64,000 nt of DNA from Sutcliffiella horikoshii (GTDB taxonomy: Bacteria; Bacillota; Bacilli; Bacillales; Bacillaceae_I), in the NCBI RefSeq assembly GCF_008180725.1, contig NZ_VTEV01000001.1, positions 651,269-715,268 of the forward strand, given 5' to 3'. Each line of letters opens with the position of its first letter. The stretch's first letter is position 1. Position numbers and translations under genes: made by a program. Shown here piece after piece: positions 23,575 through 32,325 of the stretch. Below the pieces are notes generated by a model. The model was not told the origin of the DNA. It was given only the letters and a program-made list of their open reading frames with translations, and did not search any database.

Positions 23575-24670
23575 CTTCTTTTTTCCCCTTTCTCCAATGT
23601 ACAAGGGTAATGATCAGGAATAATAAAGGAATATAGATATAAGCCATATAAAATCCGACTTGTCCAAGGTAAGAGTTCAAATCATTGATTAATTTCCTGT
23701 CTTCAAATTGATTCATGAGAATAAAAACCACAATTGTAATGATTATTAATGAGGTTCTGTGCTTTAGCTTGGTCATTCTTTTCGCAAGCCTACTAGCACA
23801 CCATAAAAACAGGCATACATTTGGGAGGATAATTAGACACCAGTTAGCAATTCCGATGTATTCTACACGCTCAACGAATGGAAGCTCAATGATTTTCCAA
23901 ATGGAAAGTGTTGCCCAAATATTCTTCTGTAGCTTATCTTCACTAAAGTAGGCAAACGTAATCAGGGCAAATATCAGGTAAATGAAGGAGGTGACAAACA
24001 CACCTAGATGAGCCCATTTTTTTGATTGCTGAGGTTTGCTAATGAATGGATAAAATATTAATAATGTCTCAAAACCAAGCATACTTAAAGTCATATCCTT
24101 ACCGGAGAGGAATATATCCTTGAAAGAGTGATCAAAAATCGGTAACAGGTTTCGAAAATTTGCATATTCCAATGGAAGCACAATGGTTAAAATTAAATAT
24201 GCGGGTAGCATGACACCCAAAAATGCTACTCCTGTAATAACCCTGAAGCCACCAGTAATAATATAAAAAACAAGTATTAAAAATAACAACGAGAAAAACC
24301 ATGTACTTAAATCAGGAAACAGCCAAACTTGAATTACCTCTATATATGTTCTTAGTACTGTAACAACGGTCATGATGAAATAAACAACAAAAAGTAGATT
24401 TAAAAAATTACCTATCCATTTTCCAAAAGCAATCCGGTGTGCACTCGCCAAATCGCCGTCACTTTTTTCACATATTTTATAAATCATATAAATGATGATA
24501 TGAGTAAAGAAACCAAAAAGAATAATTCCTATCCACGCATCATAGCCGGCAGACATTGCAATGATTCGCTGATAGCCAAGTGCCCCAACTCCGAACTGCG
24601 TGCTATGAATTAAATAAAACACTAAAAATGGTGATACTTGAAAATTCTTAGAAACTTTTTGCAATGTCAT
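23561..24670 (-). CDS. Germinant receptor permease-like subunit, GerB family
   Basis: The 369-residue integral membrane protein has about ten spans, APC superfamily type (endospore germination permease). Typical blocks are GVGALGYQRIIAMSAGYDAW at residues 28-47 and GFETLLIFYPFISKP in the middle. It forms the presumed germinant-binding subunit of the spore receptor with GerA and GerC. GGAGG lies only one base from the ATG at 24670; a TTG at 24664 is 7 bases away and may be the true start. It lies between gerA and gerC, with short gap and overlap, and should be expressed in the forespore. Confidence 0.92.
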   Translation of the reverse strand: MTLQKVSKNFQVSPFLVFYLIHSTQFGVGALGYQRIIAMSAGYDAWIGIILFGFFTHIIIYMIYKICEKSDGDLASAHRIAFGKWIGNFLNLLFVVYFIMTVVTVLRTYIEVIQVWLFPDLSTWFFSLLFLILVFYIITGGFRVITGVAFLGVMLPAYLILTIVLPLEYANFRNLLPIFDHSFKDIFLSGKDMTLSMLGFETLLIFYPFISKPQQSKKWAHLGVFVTSFIYLIFALITFAYFSEDKLQKNIWATLSIWKIIELPFVERVEYIGIANWCLIILPNVCLFLWCASRLAKRMTKLKHRTSLIIITIVVFILMNQFEDRKLINDLNSYLGQVGFYMAYIYIPLLFLIITLVHWRKGKKEDAPS

Positions 24671-24687
24671 ACCTCCCTTCTATATCA

Positions 24688-26208
24688 TCATTCATCAATA
24701 TCTTTTTTGGGCTTGGTCTGTGTCTTGGTCGTTCTTTGCGGTTTATTGGTCCTCAATTGACCAGGTCTTTCTGTTTGCATGGAGAAAGGCAGTCTTAGCA
24801 AAGCATCCTTCATGTCTTTAACTCTAGGTGGATAAATAGGTTCCAAATAAGGCCTACCCAGGGAAGTCAATCTCAGCAGATGGGCCGCCAATATACAGAA
24901 ACAAAAAACAATGCCAAGCAATCCCCATAATTCAGCAAATAATAGGAATGGGAACCTCAGGAGTCGGATGGTATTGCCCATTTTATAAACTGGGGTCGTA
25001 AAAGATGCCAGCGCAGCAAGTGCTACGATAATTAACAGGACGTTACTCGTCAAACCAGCTTCAACAGACGCAGTCCCAATTACAATTCCACCCACGATAC
25101 CAATTGTCTGACCTACCTTTGTAGGAAGTCTTGCTCCAGCTTCCCGCAGTAATTCAATGGTCAGTTCAAGAAAAATCGCTTCTAGGATAGGTGGCAAAGG
25201 AACCTCACGTCTTGAAGAAATCAATGTGCTAAGTAGATCTTTTGGGATCAATTCATAGTGATAACTTAATACTGCTACATAGACAGGGGTTACCAAGATG
25301 GAAAAAGCAACACCAAACAGTCTTATTAGACGAAAAAATGAAGAAAGCCAATAACTTAAATAATAATCTTCAAAGGAAGAGAAGAATTCAACCAGAGTAG
25401 TCGGGCCAATGAGTCCATGGGGAGACCCGTCCACCATGATTACTACTTTTCCTTCAGTCAATGCTGACACAATACGGTCTGGCCTCTCTGTGTCTAGAAG
25501 GAGCGGAAAGATCGTGTTACCATTATCCGATATTAATTGTGTGATATAAGAACTGTCATTGATATGATCGAATTCTACGTCTTCAAGTCGTTGCGTGACA
25601 GTCTGCACATTTTCCTTATTTACAATTCCATCCAAATACATGACAGATACTCGTGTCCTTGAGATTGTACCTAACATTTTTTGCTCTACTGTTAACATCG
25701 GAGTACTTAAACGTCTTCTTATAAGGTTTATATTAGAATCAATATTTTCCACAAAGGATTCTTTTGGTCCAATAACGCTGAACTCTACTTCTGGAAGAGA
25801 AACAGCACGTGTCTGTACAAATTCAGACCGCACTAACAACCCTTTTTTGTCCTTCTCCCCAATCTGTACAAAAATAAATCCTGATAACAGTTTTTCTCTT
25901 ACTTCCTTCGGGTCGGAGCTAATGGTCACTACTTCGATCGGTAAAATATTTTTTAAATCTTGCAAATTGCTCCACGGCCTAGTGGAAATGCTATGTAATA
26001 TGTCACGATGCAGGAAATCAGTATCTACTAATGTATAGTAATAGTTAACCCACACTTTCCTACTTCCGTCATTGGTCTGATTTGTAAATCTCAAAAAATC
26101 TACAGACTTTTCCATTTGTAATAATAATTGTGTTACAGACATGTCTTCTACCTTGCTAGATGTTTGATCGCTTCTAGGTGAAAACAGTTTTTTAAGTAGG
26201 TTTTTCAT
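24688..26208 (-). CDS. Germinant receptor subunit, GerA family
   Basis: The 506-residue protein has a large hydrophilic N-terminal part (1-280) containing the family sequences NINLIRRRLSTPMLTVEQ and EGKVVIMVDGSP. Four or five membrane spans follow (for example LFGVAFSILVTPVYVAVLSY) with the conserved VPLPPILEAIFLELTIELLR and the ARLPTKVGQTIGIVGGIVIG region, then a basic tail. GerA proteins assemble with GerB and GerC in the inner spore membrane to trigger germination by nutrients, now understood as nutrient-gated ion channels. AGAGGGGGGAG lies upstream of the ATG. First gene of the operon; I did not identify a SigG promoter with certainty. Confidence 0.94.
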   Translation of the reverse strand: MKNLLKKLFSPRSDQTSSKVEDMSVTQLLLQMEKSVDFLRFTNQTNDGSRKVWVNYYYTLVDTDFLHRDILHSISTRPWSNLQDLKNILPIEVVTISSDPKEVREKLLSGFIFVQIGEKDKKGLLVRSEFVQTRAVSLPEVEFSVIGPKESFVENIDSNINLIRRRLSTPMLTVEQKMLGTISRTRVSVMYLDGIVNKENVQTVTQRLEDVEFDHINDSSYITQLISDNGNTIFPLLLDTERPDRIVSALTEGKVVIMVDGSPHGLIGPTTLVEFFSSFEDYYLSYWLSSFFRLIRLFGVAFSILVTPVYVAVLSYHYELIPKDLLSTLISSRREVPLPPILEAIFLELTIELLREAGARLPTKVGQTIGIVGGIVIGTASVEAGLTSNVLLIIVALAALASFTTPVYKMGNTIRLLRFPFLLFAELWGLLGIVFCFCILAAHLLRLTSLGRPYLEPIYPPRVKDMKDALLRLPFSMQTERPGQLRTNKPQRTTKTQTKPKKDIDE

Positions 26209-26311
26209 TGAACTCCCCCCTCTCTTTGGGTATTGGTCGTCACAATTCTTCTCTTATTTTTCCTATAAAGTTATGTAATATACCAACTGTTAAATGGGCA
26301 AATAATCAGGC

Positions 26312-26340
26312 AAAAAAAAAGAGCCCTATTTGGACTCTGA
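26312..26340 (-). terminator. Terminator of the YolD-like gene
   Basis: On the minus strand AGAGTCC and GGGCTCT pair around AAATA, followed by nine T residues. It insulates the ger operon from the gene upstream. Confidence 0.8.
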
Positions 26341-26348
26341 AGTGCTGA

Positions 26349-26675
26349 CTATTTTTGTGGACGTCTAATAATCTCAACCACATCAAAAATACGAATATGA
26401 TAAATGTTCTTATCCACATCTTTGATTGTAAGTTTGTTCGCTTTATACCGGAAAGATTGTATACGACCAGTAATTTGGATGACATCTCCTTCGAACCAGA
26501 TCGACATCTTGAAAACTTCCTTTGCCATATACATATGACGTAATAACTTCTTTATATATTGAATATCCGGAATATTTTCTGGGTACAACAGAAATCCTTG
26601 TACTGTCCGGTCAGCGTCATTTTTCCATAAATACATGGATTGATTCGCTAGTTTATCTTCTTTTTTATGTTCCAT
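26349..26675 (-). CDS. YolD-like family protein
   Basis: The 108-residue protein has the YolD pattern: a helical part, then beta strands with FKMSIWFEGDVIQITGRIQS and a C-terminal YHIRIFDVVEIIR. YolD-like proteins are small, soluble and common next to UvrX/DinB-type polymerases or alone in Bacillus; their function is unknown. No polymerase gene is nearby here. AAAGGGG lies 8 bases before the ATG. The resemblance is by pattern only. Confidence 0.7.
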   Translation of the reverse strand: MEHKKEDKLANQSMYLWKNDADRTVQGFLLYPENIPDIQYIKKLLRHMYMAKEVFKMSIWFEGDVIQITGRIQSFRYKANKLTIKDVDKNIYHIRIFDVVEIIRRPQK

Positions 26676-26879
26676 GGCAATTACCCCTTTTCTTACAATA
26701 TCGTGGATACGCTCTTACAGGTAACCTCCATACATAACATAACATATAACTGTACAAGCCATATGCCATAGCTACTACACAGTTTATTCCTGATATCCTG
26801 ACATGTCAACCAAATAACCGTGCACTATAGTGGATGTACCGGGAATAAAGAAAAGCTAGCTTTTCGTTAGGATCTCCTA

Positions 26880-27353
26880 ATGAAACCACCTTTTGAAAGT
26901 GTATTAGATGAGTACACTCCTATGATACACCATATTATTAATACTTTGAATATTTACAAGGATAAAGATCGATACGTTCATGAAGCAACAATTGCTTTGT
27001 GGGAAGCTTTTTGTTCAAAAGACTGCTCAAAGGGGTCATTTACTTCTTATGCTTATTCATCCATGAGGGGAAAATTGCTTAATCATTTAAAAAAAGAAGT
27101 GCGGTGGGAAAATACACACATGTTTGTAGATGAGATGCCGGAAACTTCAACTGATTTTTTTAATCCATCAGTGGGTAATTTGGAGGAATACACTTGCTAT
27201 TTAACGGAAAAGCAGAAGAAGTGGGTCGTTGAATGCATTATTAAAGGGAAGAAGTTGGAGGAAGTTGCTGTACAGGAAGGGGTTACGGTAAGTGCGGTTA
27301 AGTCTTGGCGGGCAGAGGCGCTGAAGAAGCTTCGGATGGAAATTTCAAAGTAA
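26880..27353 (+). CDS. Small sigma-70 family RNA polymerase sigma factor
   Basis: The 157-residue protein has a region 2-like part (residues 5-75: VLDEYTPMIHHIINTLNI, HEATIALWEAFCSKD, FTSYAYSSMRGKLLNHLKKE). The region 4-like helix-turn-helix near the C-terminus (KKLEEVAVQEGVTVSAVKSW) ends in REALKKLR-type basic residues. No region 3 or anti-sigma gene is present. It resembles ECF-like factors such as SigO/YlaC-type proteins without a clear match. The site TAGGAT is weak, so low-level translation is expected. No neighbouring gene on its strand; a MITE lies immediately downstream. Confidence 0.8.
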   Translation: MKPPFESVLDEYTPMIHHIINTLNIYKDKDRYVHEATIALWEAFCSKDCSKGSFTSYAYSSMRGKLLNHLKKEVRWENTHMFVDEMPETSTDFFNPSVGNLEEYTCYLTEKQKKWVVECIIKGKKLEEVAVQEGVTVSAVKSWRAEALKKLRMEISK

Positions 27354-27373
27354 CAATAAGAAACTCATTAAGG

Positions 27374-27589
27374 GGGCCACTGAAAAACTCTTTGAATTTA
27401 GATGTTGTTTAGACACCGCTGTTGATTTCCGCAAATGGCTTCGCTTTCCTAGGGGCGCTGCTGGAGCCTCCTCGGCTTCGCCTGTGGGGTCTCCACCTAG
27501 CGCTATCTCCCTAAGGAGTCTTCGCCTTTTGCTCCAATCACCAGCTAGGAATCATTAAAAACTTTACGTTATCAATTTCTCAGTGGCCC
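27374..27589. mobile_element. MITE-like element, subtype A, second copy
   Basis: The 216-bp element is bounded by perfect 10-base inverted repeats GGGCCACTGA and TCAGTGGCCC. The inner part matches the copy at 11023-11240 nearly base for base, including GCTGTTGATTTCCGCAAATG and GGAGTCTTCGCCTTTTGC. No clear target duplication is seen at this site, so it may be an old insertion. It carries no gene. Confidence 0.75.
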
Positions 27590-27620
27590 AATAAAAAGCT
27601 GGCTCCGATCCGCTTCTTTT

Positions 27621-27821
27621 TTAGCTTCTTGCTTCTTGCATATATTGATAGACTACCTCACCATTGTGCTTGGCAATGCCTCTATAGTGTTTAAAGTCTT
27701 CACGGGCAACCAGCACTTTACGAAAAATCATGAAATCCTCTTTTTGAATTCTAAATTCATGAAGCTCTCCATTTTTTAGCTTGTCCAATATTTCTGTTGC
27801 TAAATTATCGTTCACAATCAT
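27621..27821 (-). CDS. Small hypothetical protein
   Basis: The 66-residue soluble protein begins MIVNDNLATEILDKLKNGEL and ends YQYMQEARS. GGAG is near, 2 bases before the ATG at 27821 but 8 bases before an in-frame GTG at 27815, so the true start may be the GTG. The sequence is compact and charged (IQKEDFMIFRKVLVAREDFK), suggesting a small beta-alpha fold. I do not recognise a family. It stands alone between a MITE and a candidate small RNA. Confidence 0.62.
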   Translation of the reverse strand: MIVNDNLATEILDKLKNGELHEFRIQKEDFMIFRKVLVAREDFKHYRGIAKHNGEVVYQYMQEARS

Positions 27822-27887
27822 CACTCCATCTTTCCAACATACTACTATATATTTTATCACTGTTGATCTGATATGAAAATAATCAGT

Positions 27888-27957
27888 AAAAAAACCCCTT
27901 CTAAAGAAGGGATTCCATGGGGGATAAGGAATAAAATGAATGGGGCAATTAGGTAGC
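27888..27957 (-). ncRNA. Candidate C-rich small RNA
   Basis: On the minus strand a perfect TATAAT (27964-27969) is followed by about 60 bases with single-stranded C-rich segments (TTGCCCC and TTATCCCCC). A terminator follows (CCCTTC, TAAA loop, GAAGGG, then seven T) at 27888-27913. No ORF is present. C-rich segments that can pair with Shine-Dalgarno sequences are typical of Gram-positive regulatory RNAs. The -35 element is poor. Gene-free stretch 27822-28170 otherwise shows nothing. Confidence 0.4.
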
Positions 27958-28170
27958 CCTATTATTATATATGCTATTCATCAATTAACGGTCACCAAGT
28001 AAAACTAATTAAATTAAAAGAAAATTTAGAAAAAATAGCATGAAACTATTTACGTTTCTGCAAAAATAATGCAAACTGTATGTAATACTTTTAAATCCAC
28101 TATTTCACAAAAATAAAAAGCCAGACAGAGTAAGTTGTTGTCGGTGAACACTATTTAGGGGGAGATATCG

Positions 28171-28353
28171 TTGAAAAAAGCAGAAGTGGGAAACATCATA
28201 GAATTTCGTGAAGGTCTTCAAGGAGTGGTAGAGAAAGTAAATGAAAACTCCGTCATAGTCGACCTAACCTATATGAACAATTATCGTGATTTAGAATTGG
28301 AACAACGAACCGTGGTTAATCATAAAAACTATAAAATTGTAAAATCCGTATAG
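28171..28353 (+). CDS. ykvS: DUF2187 family protein YkvS
   Basis: The 60-residue protein (MKKAEVGNIIEFREGLQGVV and onward to TVVNHKNYKIV) is a close match in length and sequence pattern to Bacillus YkvS, a KOW/SH3-like beta-barrel protein of unknown function. The start codon is TTG at 28171, with GGGGGAG 6 bases upstream. It is transcribed alone and ends in a strong terminator. The role remains unknown; RNA or protein binding is only a fold-based guess. Confidence 0.9.
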   Translation: MKKAEVGNIIEFREGLQGVVEKVNENSVIVDLTYMNNYRDLELEQRTVVNHKNYKIVKSV

Positions 28354-28362
28354 AATAAAGCC

Positions 28363-28399
28363 AAAAAAGACTTCCCAAAATACAAGGGGAAGTCTTTTT
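28363..28399. terminator. Bidirectional terminator between ykvS and the AbrB-like gene
   Basis: Arms AAAAAAGACTTCCC and GGGGAAGTCTTTTT form a stem with A- and T-runs on both sides, serving both convergent genes. Confidence 0.88.
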
Positions 28400-28402
28400 A
28401 CG

Positions 28403-28717
28403 CTAGCCAGTTTCCTCTTCTAAAATTTCCAACACGACGGCTGATCTTTCTTTATCAAGGCGAACAGAAAAATGTGTTTCTTCATTAATATTTAAGTTGC
28501 GCCTAATCTCAATAGGAATGTTAACCTTTCCGTTATTGGAAACAATGGATTCATTAAAAATGTGCTCTTCATTAATCGGTTTCATGAGTAACCCTAAAGG
28601 TTGCTCCATAATCATCAATACATCGCCATCGGAAATATCAAGTTGTTCTCTTATTGACTTGGGAATGGTTAAATGGCCAGATTTACGAATTCTCCTTAGC
28701 TCTTTCGTTTGGCTCAT
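28403..28717 (-). CDS. AbrB/SpoVT-type protein with two swapped-hairpin domains
   Basis: The 104-residue protein begins MSQTKELRRIRKSGHLTIPK, an AbrB-type beta-hairpin DNA-binding domain with SIREQLDISDGD. A second, weaker copy follows (SIVSNNGKVNIPIEIRRNLN then EETHFSV). Two such domains in one chain are unusual for transition-state regulators, which are normally single-domain dimers. The start at 28717 has AGGAG 8 bases upstream; the GTG at 28726 is too close to that site. It ends in a shared terminator and is transcribed alone. Confidence 0.82.
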   Translation of the reverse strand: MSQTKELRRIRKSGHLTIPKSIREQLDISDGDVLMIMEQPLGLLMKPINEEHIFNESIVSNNGKVNIPIEIRRNLNINEETHFSVRLDKERSAVVLEILEEETG

Positions 28718-28793
28718 AATGGACACTCCTATTTTTTATTTCTTATTCCCTGCTATGCTGAAATGAAAACGAACTTTGCCAACTAAGATATAA

Positions 28794-29468
28794 TTAGGGG
28801 CAAAGGTCACCTATTTTTGCAATAAGATCTGATTCCACAAAATGAACACCGTTTCTGCCATCTTTTAAAAACCTTAACATTGCCTTTGCAACTGTTTGTC
28901 CATGAACAGAACGATATTTTTTCCACTTCCCACGCAATACAGGCTGAATGACAGTTCCTAAAACTTCCCCGATTCTTTCCCCTAGTCTAAACTCGTCTCG
29001 ATCGCCGAGAAGTAAGGAAGGCCTAAAGAAATAGGTAGACGAAATCCCAATGGATGAAACGGCTTTTTCCATCTCACCTTTTACCTGATTGTAGAAAAAT
29101 CTAGAATGTTCATCGGCTCCAATAGCTGATACTACAGCAATTCTGGTTACCCCATTTTCTTTAGCAAGACGGGCTGCTTCTACTACATAATCAAAGTCCA
29201 CTTTTCGAAAGTTTTCTTGTGTGCCTGCTTTTTTCTTAGTTGTTCCTAAACAAACGAAAAGATCATCGACCTTAAAAAGTTCCTTATAGTCAGGCATTTT
29301 ATCAAAGTCGATTATCACCTCATTTAACTTAGAATGAGTCTCAGTCGTTTGATTTCTTACGAACGTGGTAAGGTTCCCGTAATCAGAATTTTGCAAAATC
29401 TCTTTCTGTACATATGTTCCTATCAAACCGGTTGCACCAATTAAAAGAGCGCTTCTATTGGAGTTCAT
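28794..29468 (-). CDS. NAD(P)-binding oxidoreductase (atypical SDR / HTATIP2-like)
   Basis: The 224-residue Rossmann protein has an N-terminal nucleotide loop LIGATGLIGTYVQKE, a helix and strand ending LFVCLGTTKKKAG, and VVSAIGADEHSRFFYNQVKG, in which Tyr and Lys occupy positions of an atypical SDR active site. The C-terminal part contains FFRPSLLLGDR. Members of this group are often annotated as oxidoreductases or sugar-nucleotide epimerase-like proteins without known substrates. GGAG lies 8 bases before the ATG. It stands alone between two intergenic hairpins. Confidence 0.85.
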   Translation of the reverse strand: MNSNRSALLIGATGLIGTYVQKEILQNSDYGNLTTFVRNQTTETHSKLNEVIIDFDKMPDYKELFKVDDLFVCLGTTKKKAGTQENFRKVDFDYVVEAARLAKENGVTRIAVVSAIGADEHSRFFYNQVKGEMEKAVSSIGISSTYFFRPSLLLGDRDEFRLGERIGEVLGTVIQPVLRGKWKKYRSVHGQTVAKAMLRFLKDGRNGVHFVESDLIAKIGDLCP

Positions 29469-29527
29469 ATATGGTTCTCCTCTACCTTTGTTACTTACTT
29501 TATAACAGAATTAGCGCTTTCCTACAA

Positions 29528-30541
29528 CTATTCACGCTCTTGGGATAATTCCTCTCTGTCAGCAGTTGAAGGTGGTTTTTCCATCCAGCGGTTTTTAACC
29601 ATAATGTCAGCTCCAGACTTTGCAAGTAATGCTGACTCTGAAGATAGCTTCTCATATTTCAACGCAAGATCTGTTCTTTGACTTGCTGAGGATGCCGTTG
29701 CATAATTTCCAATTCCGGCAGCAACCATCAAGCTGGTATGAAACATCATCAACTTATCTGAAAATGGTGGAATGTGAGAAGCAGTTACGGAATAGTCGGC
29801 TGCCATAGGCGCTTGAATATCATCCTTCAGCAATAGATCTACAAAAGCTTTTATATGAGAATGAGCCAGCTGCTTCGCCTTTACCATAAACTCACGAACT
29901 TCACTGCTGACAGCGGTCTGGGAAAATGCAGTACAAAGAAGCATCCCTATCTGGTTAGTTTCAATATTCATACTTAGATGCGTGACTTCAATAGTATTTA
30001 ATGTCCGTTTATTTATTAAAGGATTCAAGCCGCTAAAATATTTTTTTTCTTCCACTAAATATGCTCTATCAGGGATAACCGTAATTGGCTTCTTTATATA
30101 TAAACCTTTTTCTAATAGAAGGTCAGTTGTTAAGTCGAAAATTTCAATCGTTCGCTGAAGAAAAGTGTTATAAAGTGTTCTGATATCTTTTTTGGATACC
30201 GCACTTAAACTTGCACTGTATGTAACCATCCCTATTTTGGCCATTTGGAGTACGTAAGAAAGTTGAAACGTGTCTGAAAATAGTCTCGGTGCTTTAAGGT
30301 TTATGTCATTTTCGGAGAACGCCATTGGAAGAGGATACTTTCCTTTCCAGAAAACAGCCTTTAGTTCGTTTTCATTTGTAGATGCTATGTCGTATGCTTT
30401 TGCAATTATCTCTCGGATTTGCTGGTCTTCTACAGTTTCGAGAAAGTATCTTAAGACGCATGCTGACATGGAGTTGTTTAAATATAGTGTCCACAGTGTG
30501 CTGGTTTCTGCACAGGACCATTCTGTTGTATGGTTTGTCAT
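29528..30541 (-). CDS. DUF3231 family protein
   Basis: The 337-residue, mostly helical protein contains two related halves of about 165 residues (AETSTLWTLYLNNSMSACVL near the N-terminus; THLSMNIETNQIGMLLCTAF and onward in the second half). It matches the DUF3231 pattern, common in sporeformers. DUF3231 proteins are ferritin-like helical bundles and have been suggested to have roles in sporulation, but no function is established. AGGAGGGG lies upstream of the ATG. It is transcribed alone toward the NAD-binding gene, with no visible operon partner. Confidence 0.83.
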   Translation of the reverse strand: MTNHTTEWSCAETSTLWTLYLNNSMSACVLRYFLETVEDQQIREIIAKAYDIASTNENELKAVFWKGKYPLPMAFSENDINLKAPRLFSDTFQLSYVLQMAKIGMVTYSASLSAVSKKDIRTLYNTFLQRTIEIFDLTTDLLLEKGLYIKKPITVIPDRAYLVEEKKYFSGLNPLINKRTLNTIEVTHLSMNIETNQIGMLLCTAFSQTAVSSEVREFMVKAKQLAHSHIKAFVDLLLKDDIQAPMAADYSVTASHIPPFSDKLMMFHTSLMVAAGIGNYATASSASQRTDLALKYEKLSSESALLAKSGADIMVKNRWMEKPPSTADREELSQERE

Positions 30542-30644
30542 GTTTGTCCCCTCCTATTTTACTGTTATTATTTTCAATTTGGAGAGGTTTTAGTATAAGT
30601 TCTGACTCTTTTAAATCTAAAAATTTTAGTTGTTTGTTAATCGC

Positions 30645-30828
30645 CCGCTGTTCCTTTCCGCAAAATGGCTTCGCTTTCCGCGGGACGGTGCTTGAGCCTC
30701 CTCACTTCGTTGTGGGGTCTCAATCTACCGTTACTCCCCCGCTGGAGTCTCCGCCTTTTGCTACAACTCACAGCTAGAAATTACATAAAGAAACGTTCAT
30801 GCTTTTTCAGATAACTCTTTTAGATGGT
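30645..30828 (+). repeat. GC-rich dispersed repeat, subtype C
   Basis: It begins GCTGTTCCTTTCCGC, carries the family core (GCTTCGCTTTCC, GAGCCTCC, GGAGTCT, GCCTTTTGC) and ends with a tail containing AAACGTTCATGCTTTTTCAG and TTAGATGG. The same tail follows the copy at 60763-60947, so this is a separate subtype of the repeat family. Together with the next entry it occupies the gap between DUF3231 and queF. Confidence 0.65.
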
Positions 30829-30860
30829 CTTTCATTAACCTTGGGTGAATGAAGTAACTT

Positions 30861-30966
30861 TGTGGAGGCTCCAGCAGGGCCCCTAGGAAAGCGAAGCCAT
30901 TTGCGGAAATCAACAGCGGTGTCTTTTACAACATCAAAAATCAAAGACTTTTTCATTGGCCCCTCA
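30861..30966 (-). repeat. Truncated subtype A repeat in inverse orientation
   Basis: The inverse copy contains GGAGGCTCC, CCTAGGAAAGCGAAGCCATT and ends TTTTTCATTGGCCCCTC, matching one end of the MITE at 11023-11240. The distal half with GGAGCAAATGGC is missing. It therefore shows that elements decay in place. Confidence 0.65.
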
Positions 30967-31046
30967 CCGGAGTGAGGCGCATCACGGACCGCCCGCAAGC
31001 AAGCTAAGTCCCTAAAACTAAAATCAACTATATATATACTTACCTC

Positions 31047-31083
31047 AAAAAAAAGAAAACACAACCGGAGCTGTGTTTTCTTT
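31047..31083 (-). terminator. Terminator of the queCDEF operon
   Basis: On the minus strand GAAAACACAGC and TTGTGTTTTC pair around CCGG, followed by a T-run. It lies after queF. Confidence 0.82.
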
Positions 31084-31089
31084 AGTGAG

Positions 31090-31593
31090 TTATCTGTTAT
31101 CGATTTTTTCTGGGTATAAGTCGTGGTTCATTAGGCGGTATTGTGCCATTTCCTCATATTTTGTTCCCGGTTTTCCGTAGTTAGTGTATGGATCGATGCT
31201 GATGCCACCACGCGGGGTGAATTTGCCCCATACTTCGATATAGCGAGGGTCCATCAGTTCAATCAAATCGTTCATGATAATATTCATGCAATCCTCGTGG
31301 AAATCTCCGTGGTTACGGAAGCTGAAGAGGTACAACTTTAATGATTTACTTTCTACCATTAATTCACCAGGGATATAGCTGATATAAATGGTTGCGAAAT
31401 CCGGCTGATTTGTTTTTGGACAAAGGCTTGTGAATTCCGGGCAATTGAATTTTACAAAGTAATCTCTGTTAGGATGCTTGTTTTCAAAGGTTTCCAATAC
31501 ATCCGGGGAATAGTTGAACAAGTAATTGGTCCCTTGATTCCCTAACAATGTTACACCTTCTAATTCTGAATCTTTTCTTCCTGACATTTTCAC
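31090..31593 (-). CDS. queF: NADPH-dependent preQ0 reductase
   Basis: The 167-residue enzyme of the T-fold family reduces 7-cyano-7-deazaguanine (preQ0) to preQ1, the last step before insertion into tRNA. It has the catalytic Cys in [15 protein letters not shown] and the NADPH-binding [16 protein letters not shown] signature that distinguishes QueF from other T-fold enzymes. AAGGAGAG precedes the ATG. It is the last gene of queC-D-E-F, separated from queE by 12 bases, and a terminator follows. Confidence 0.95.
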   Translation of the reverse strand: MKMSGRKDSELEGVTLLGNQGTNYLFNYSPDVLETFENKHPNRDYFVKFNCPEFTSLCPKTNQPDFATIYISYIPGELMVESKSLKLYLFSFRNHGDFHEDCMNIIMNDLIELMDPRYIEVWGKFTPRGGISIDPYTNYGKPGTKYEEMAQYRLMNHDLYPEKIDNR

Positions 31594-31605
31594 TCTCTCC
31601 TTTTC

Positions 31606-32325
31606 TTAAACTCCTCGTTTGTTACCCCATACTAGCGTGTGCAGTTGTGGCAAAACACGAACGTTATTCATTTCATCATCTTTCATTACTTGGTCGATCA
31701 ACCACTCATATTTAGCCAACAAATTGTTGACTAATTTTTCATCATCCTCTGTGATGGTATCATCATTTCCAACTTGTACATAAAAAGCTACATCCGGATA
31801 CTCTTTGTGAACTTTTTTTGCATAAGCCAAATCGGCCTCATCAAACACCACTACTTTTAGAGATACACTACTTATATTAACTTTTTCAAGTAGGTCACCC
31901 AGTATCGAAAAGTTGGTGTCCATTCCGGAGCTTGGTGGTTTAGGCGAGATGGTTAAGTCATCTATTTCCATTAGCCAATCCTGCCACTTGCTTCCTTGTG
32001 TTTCAAGCGCCACCTTTATCTCGTTCTGATGGAGGAGTTTTACAAGATCCCCTATATTTTTTAGAAGAGCTGGATTCCCTCCAGAAATAGTGACGTGATT
32101 AAAGGCTTTCCCACCAATCTCACACAATTGACTATAGATTTCTTCAGGAGACATCATCACAATATCGTCCTTTGCACTCCCGTCCCACGTAAAGGCAGAA
32201 TCACACCAAGAGCAGCGGTAATCACACCCAGCAGTCCGCACGAACATCGTTTTCTGCCCAATGACCATTCCTTCCCCTTGGATCGTAGGGCCGAATATTT
32301 CTAAAACTGGTATCAGGCTGCTCAT
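31606..32325 (-). CDS. queE: 7-carboxy-7-deazaguanine synthase (radical SAM)
   Basis: The 239-residue radical SAM enzyme converts 6-carboxytetrahydropterin to 7-carboxy-7-deazaguanine, using SAM and Mg. The 4Fe-4S cluster motif is CDYRCSWC (CxxxCxxC). It has FGPTIQGEGMVIGQKTMFVR at the start and TISGGNPAL (GGE/GGNP SAM motif). The frame is open upstream to 32445, but the start at 32325 has AAGGGG 8 bases away and overlaps the queD stop as ATGA. It therefore depends on translation of queD. C-terminal part includes TLVWGNKRGV. Confidence 0.94.
   Translation of the reverse strand: MSSLIPVLEIFGPTIQGEGMVIGQKTMFVRTAGCDYRCSWCDSAFTWDGSAKDDIVMMSPEEIYSQLCEIGGKAFNHVTISGGNPALLKNIGDLVKLLHQNEIKVALETQGSKWQDWLMEIDDLTISPKPPSSGMDTNFSILGDLLEKVNISSVSLKVVVFDEADLAYAKKVHKEYPDVAFYVQVGNDDTITEDDEKLVNNLLAKYEWLIDQVMKDDEMNNVRVLPQLHTLVWGNKRGV

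Noticed and set aside
30807-31064. Open frame on the minus strand between DUF3231 and queF
   Set aside because: It lies in the GC-rich repeat copies, has no ribosome site and changes with the repeat; the same holds for frames at 37376-37753, 45003-45332 and 11072-11490.
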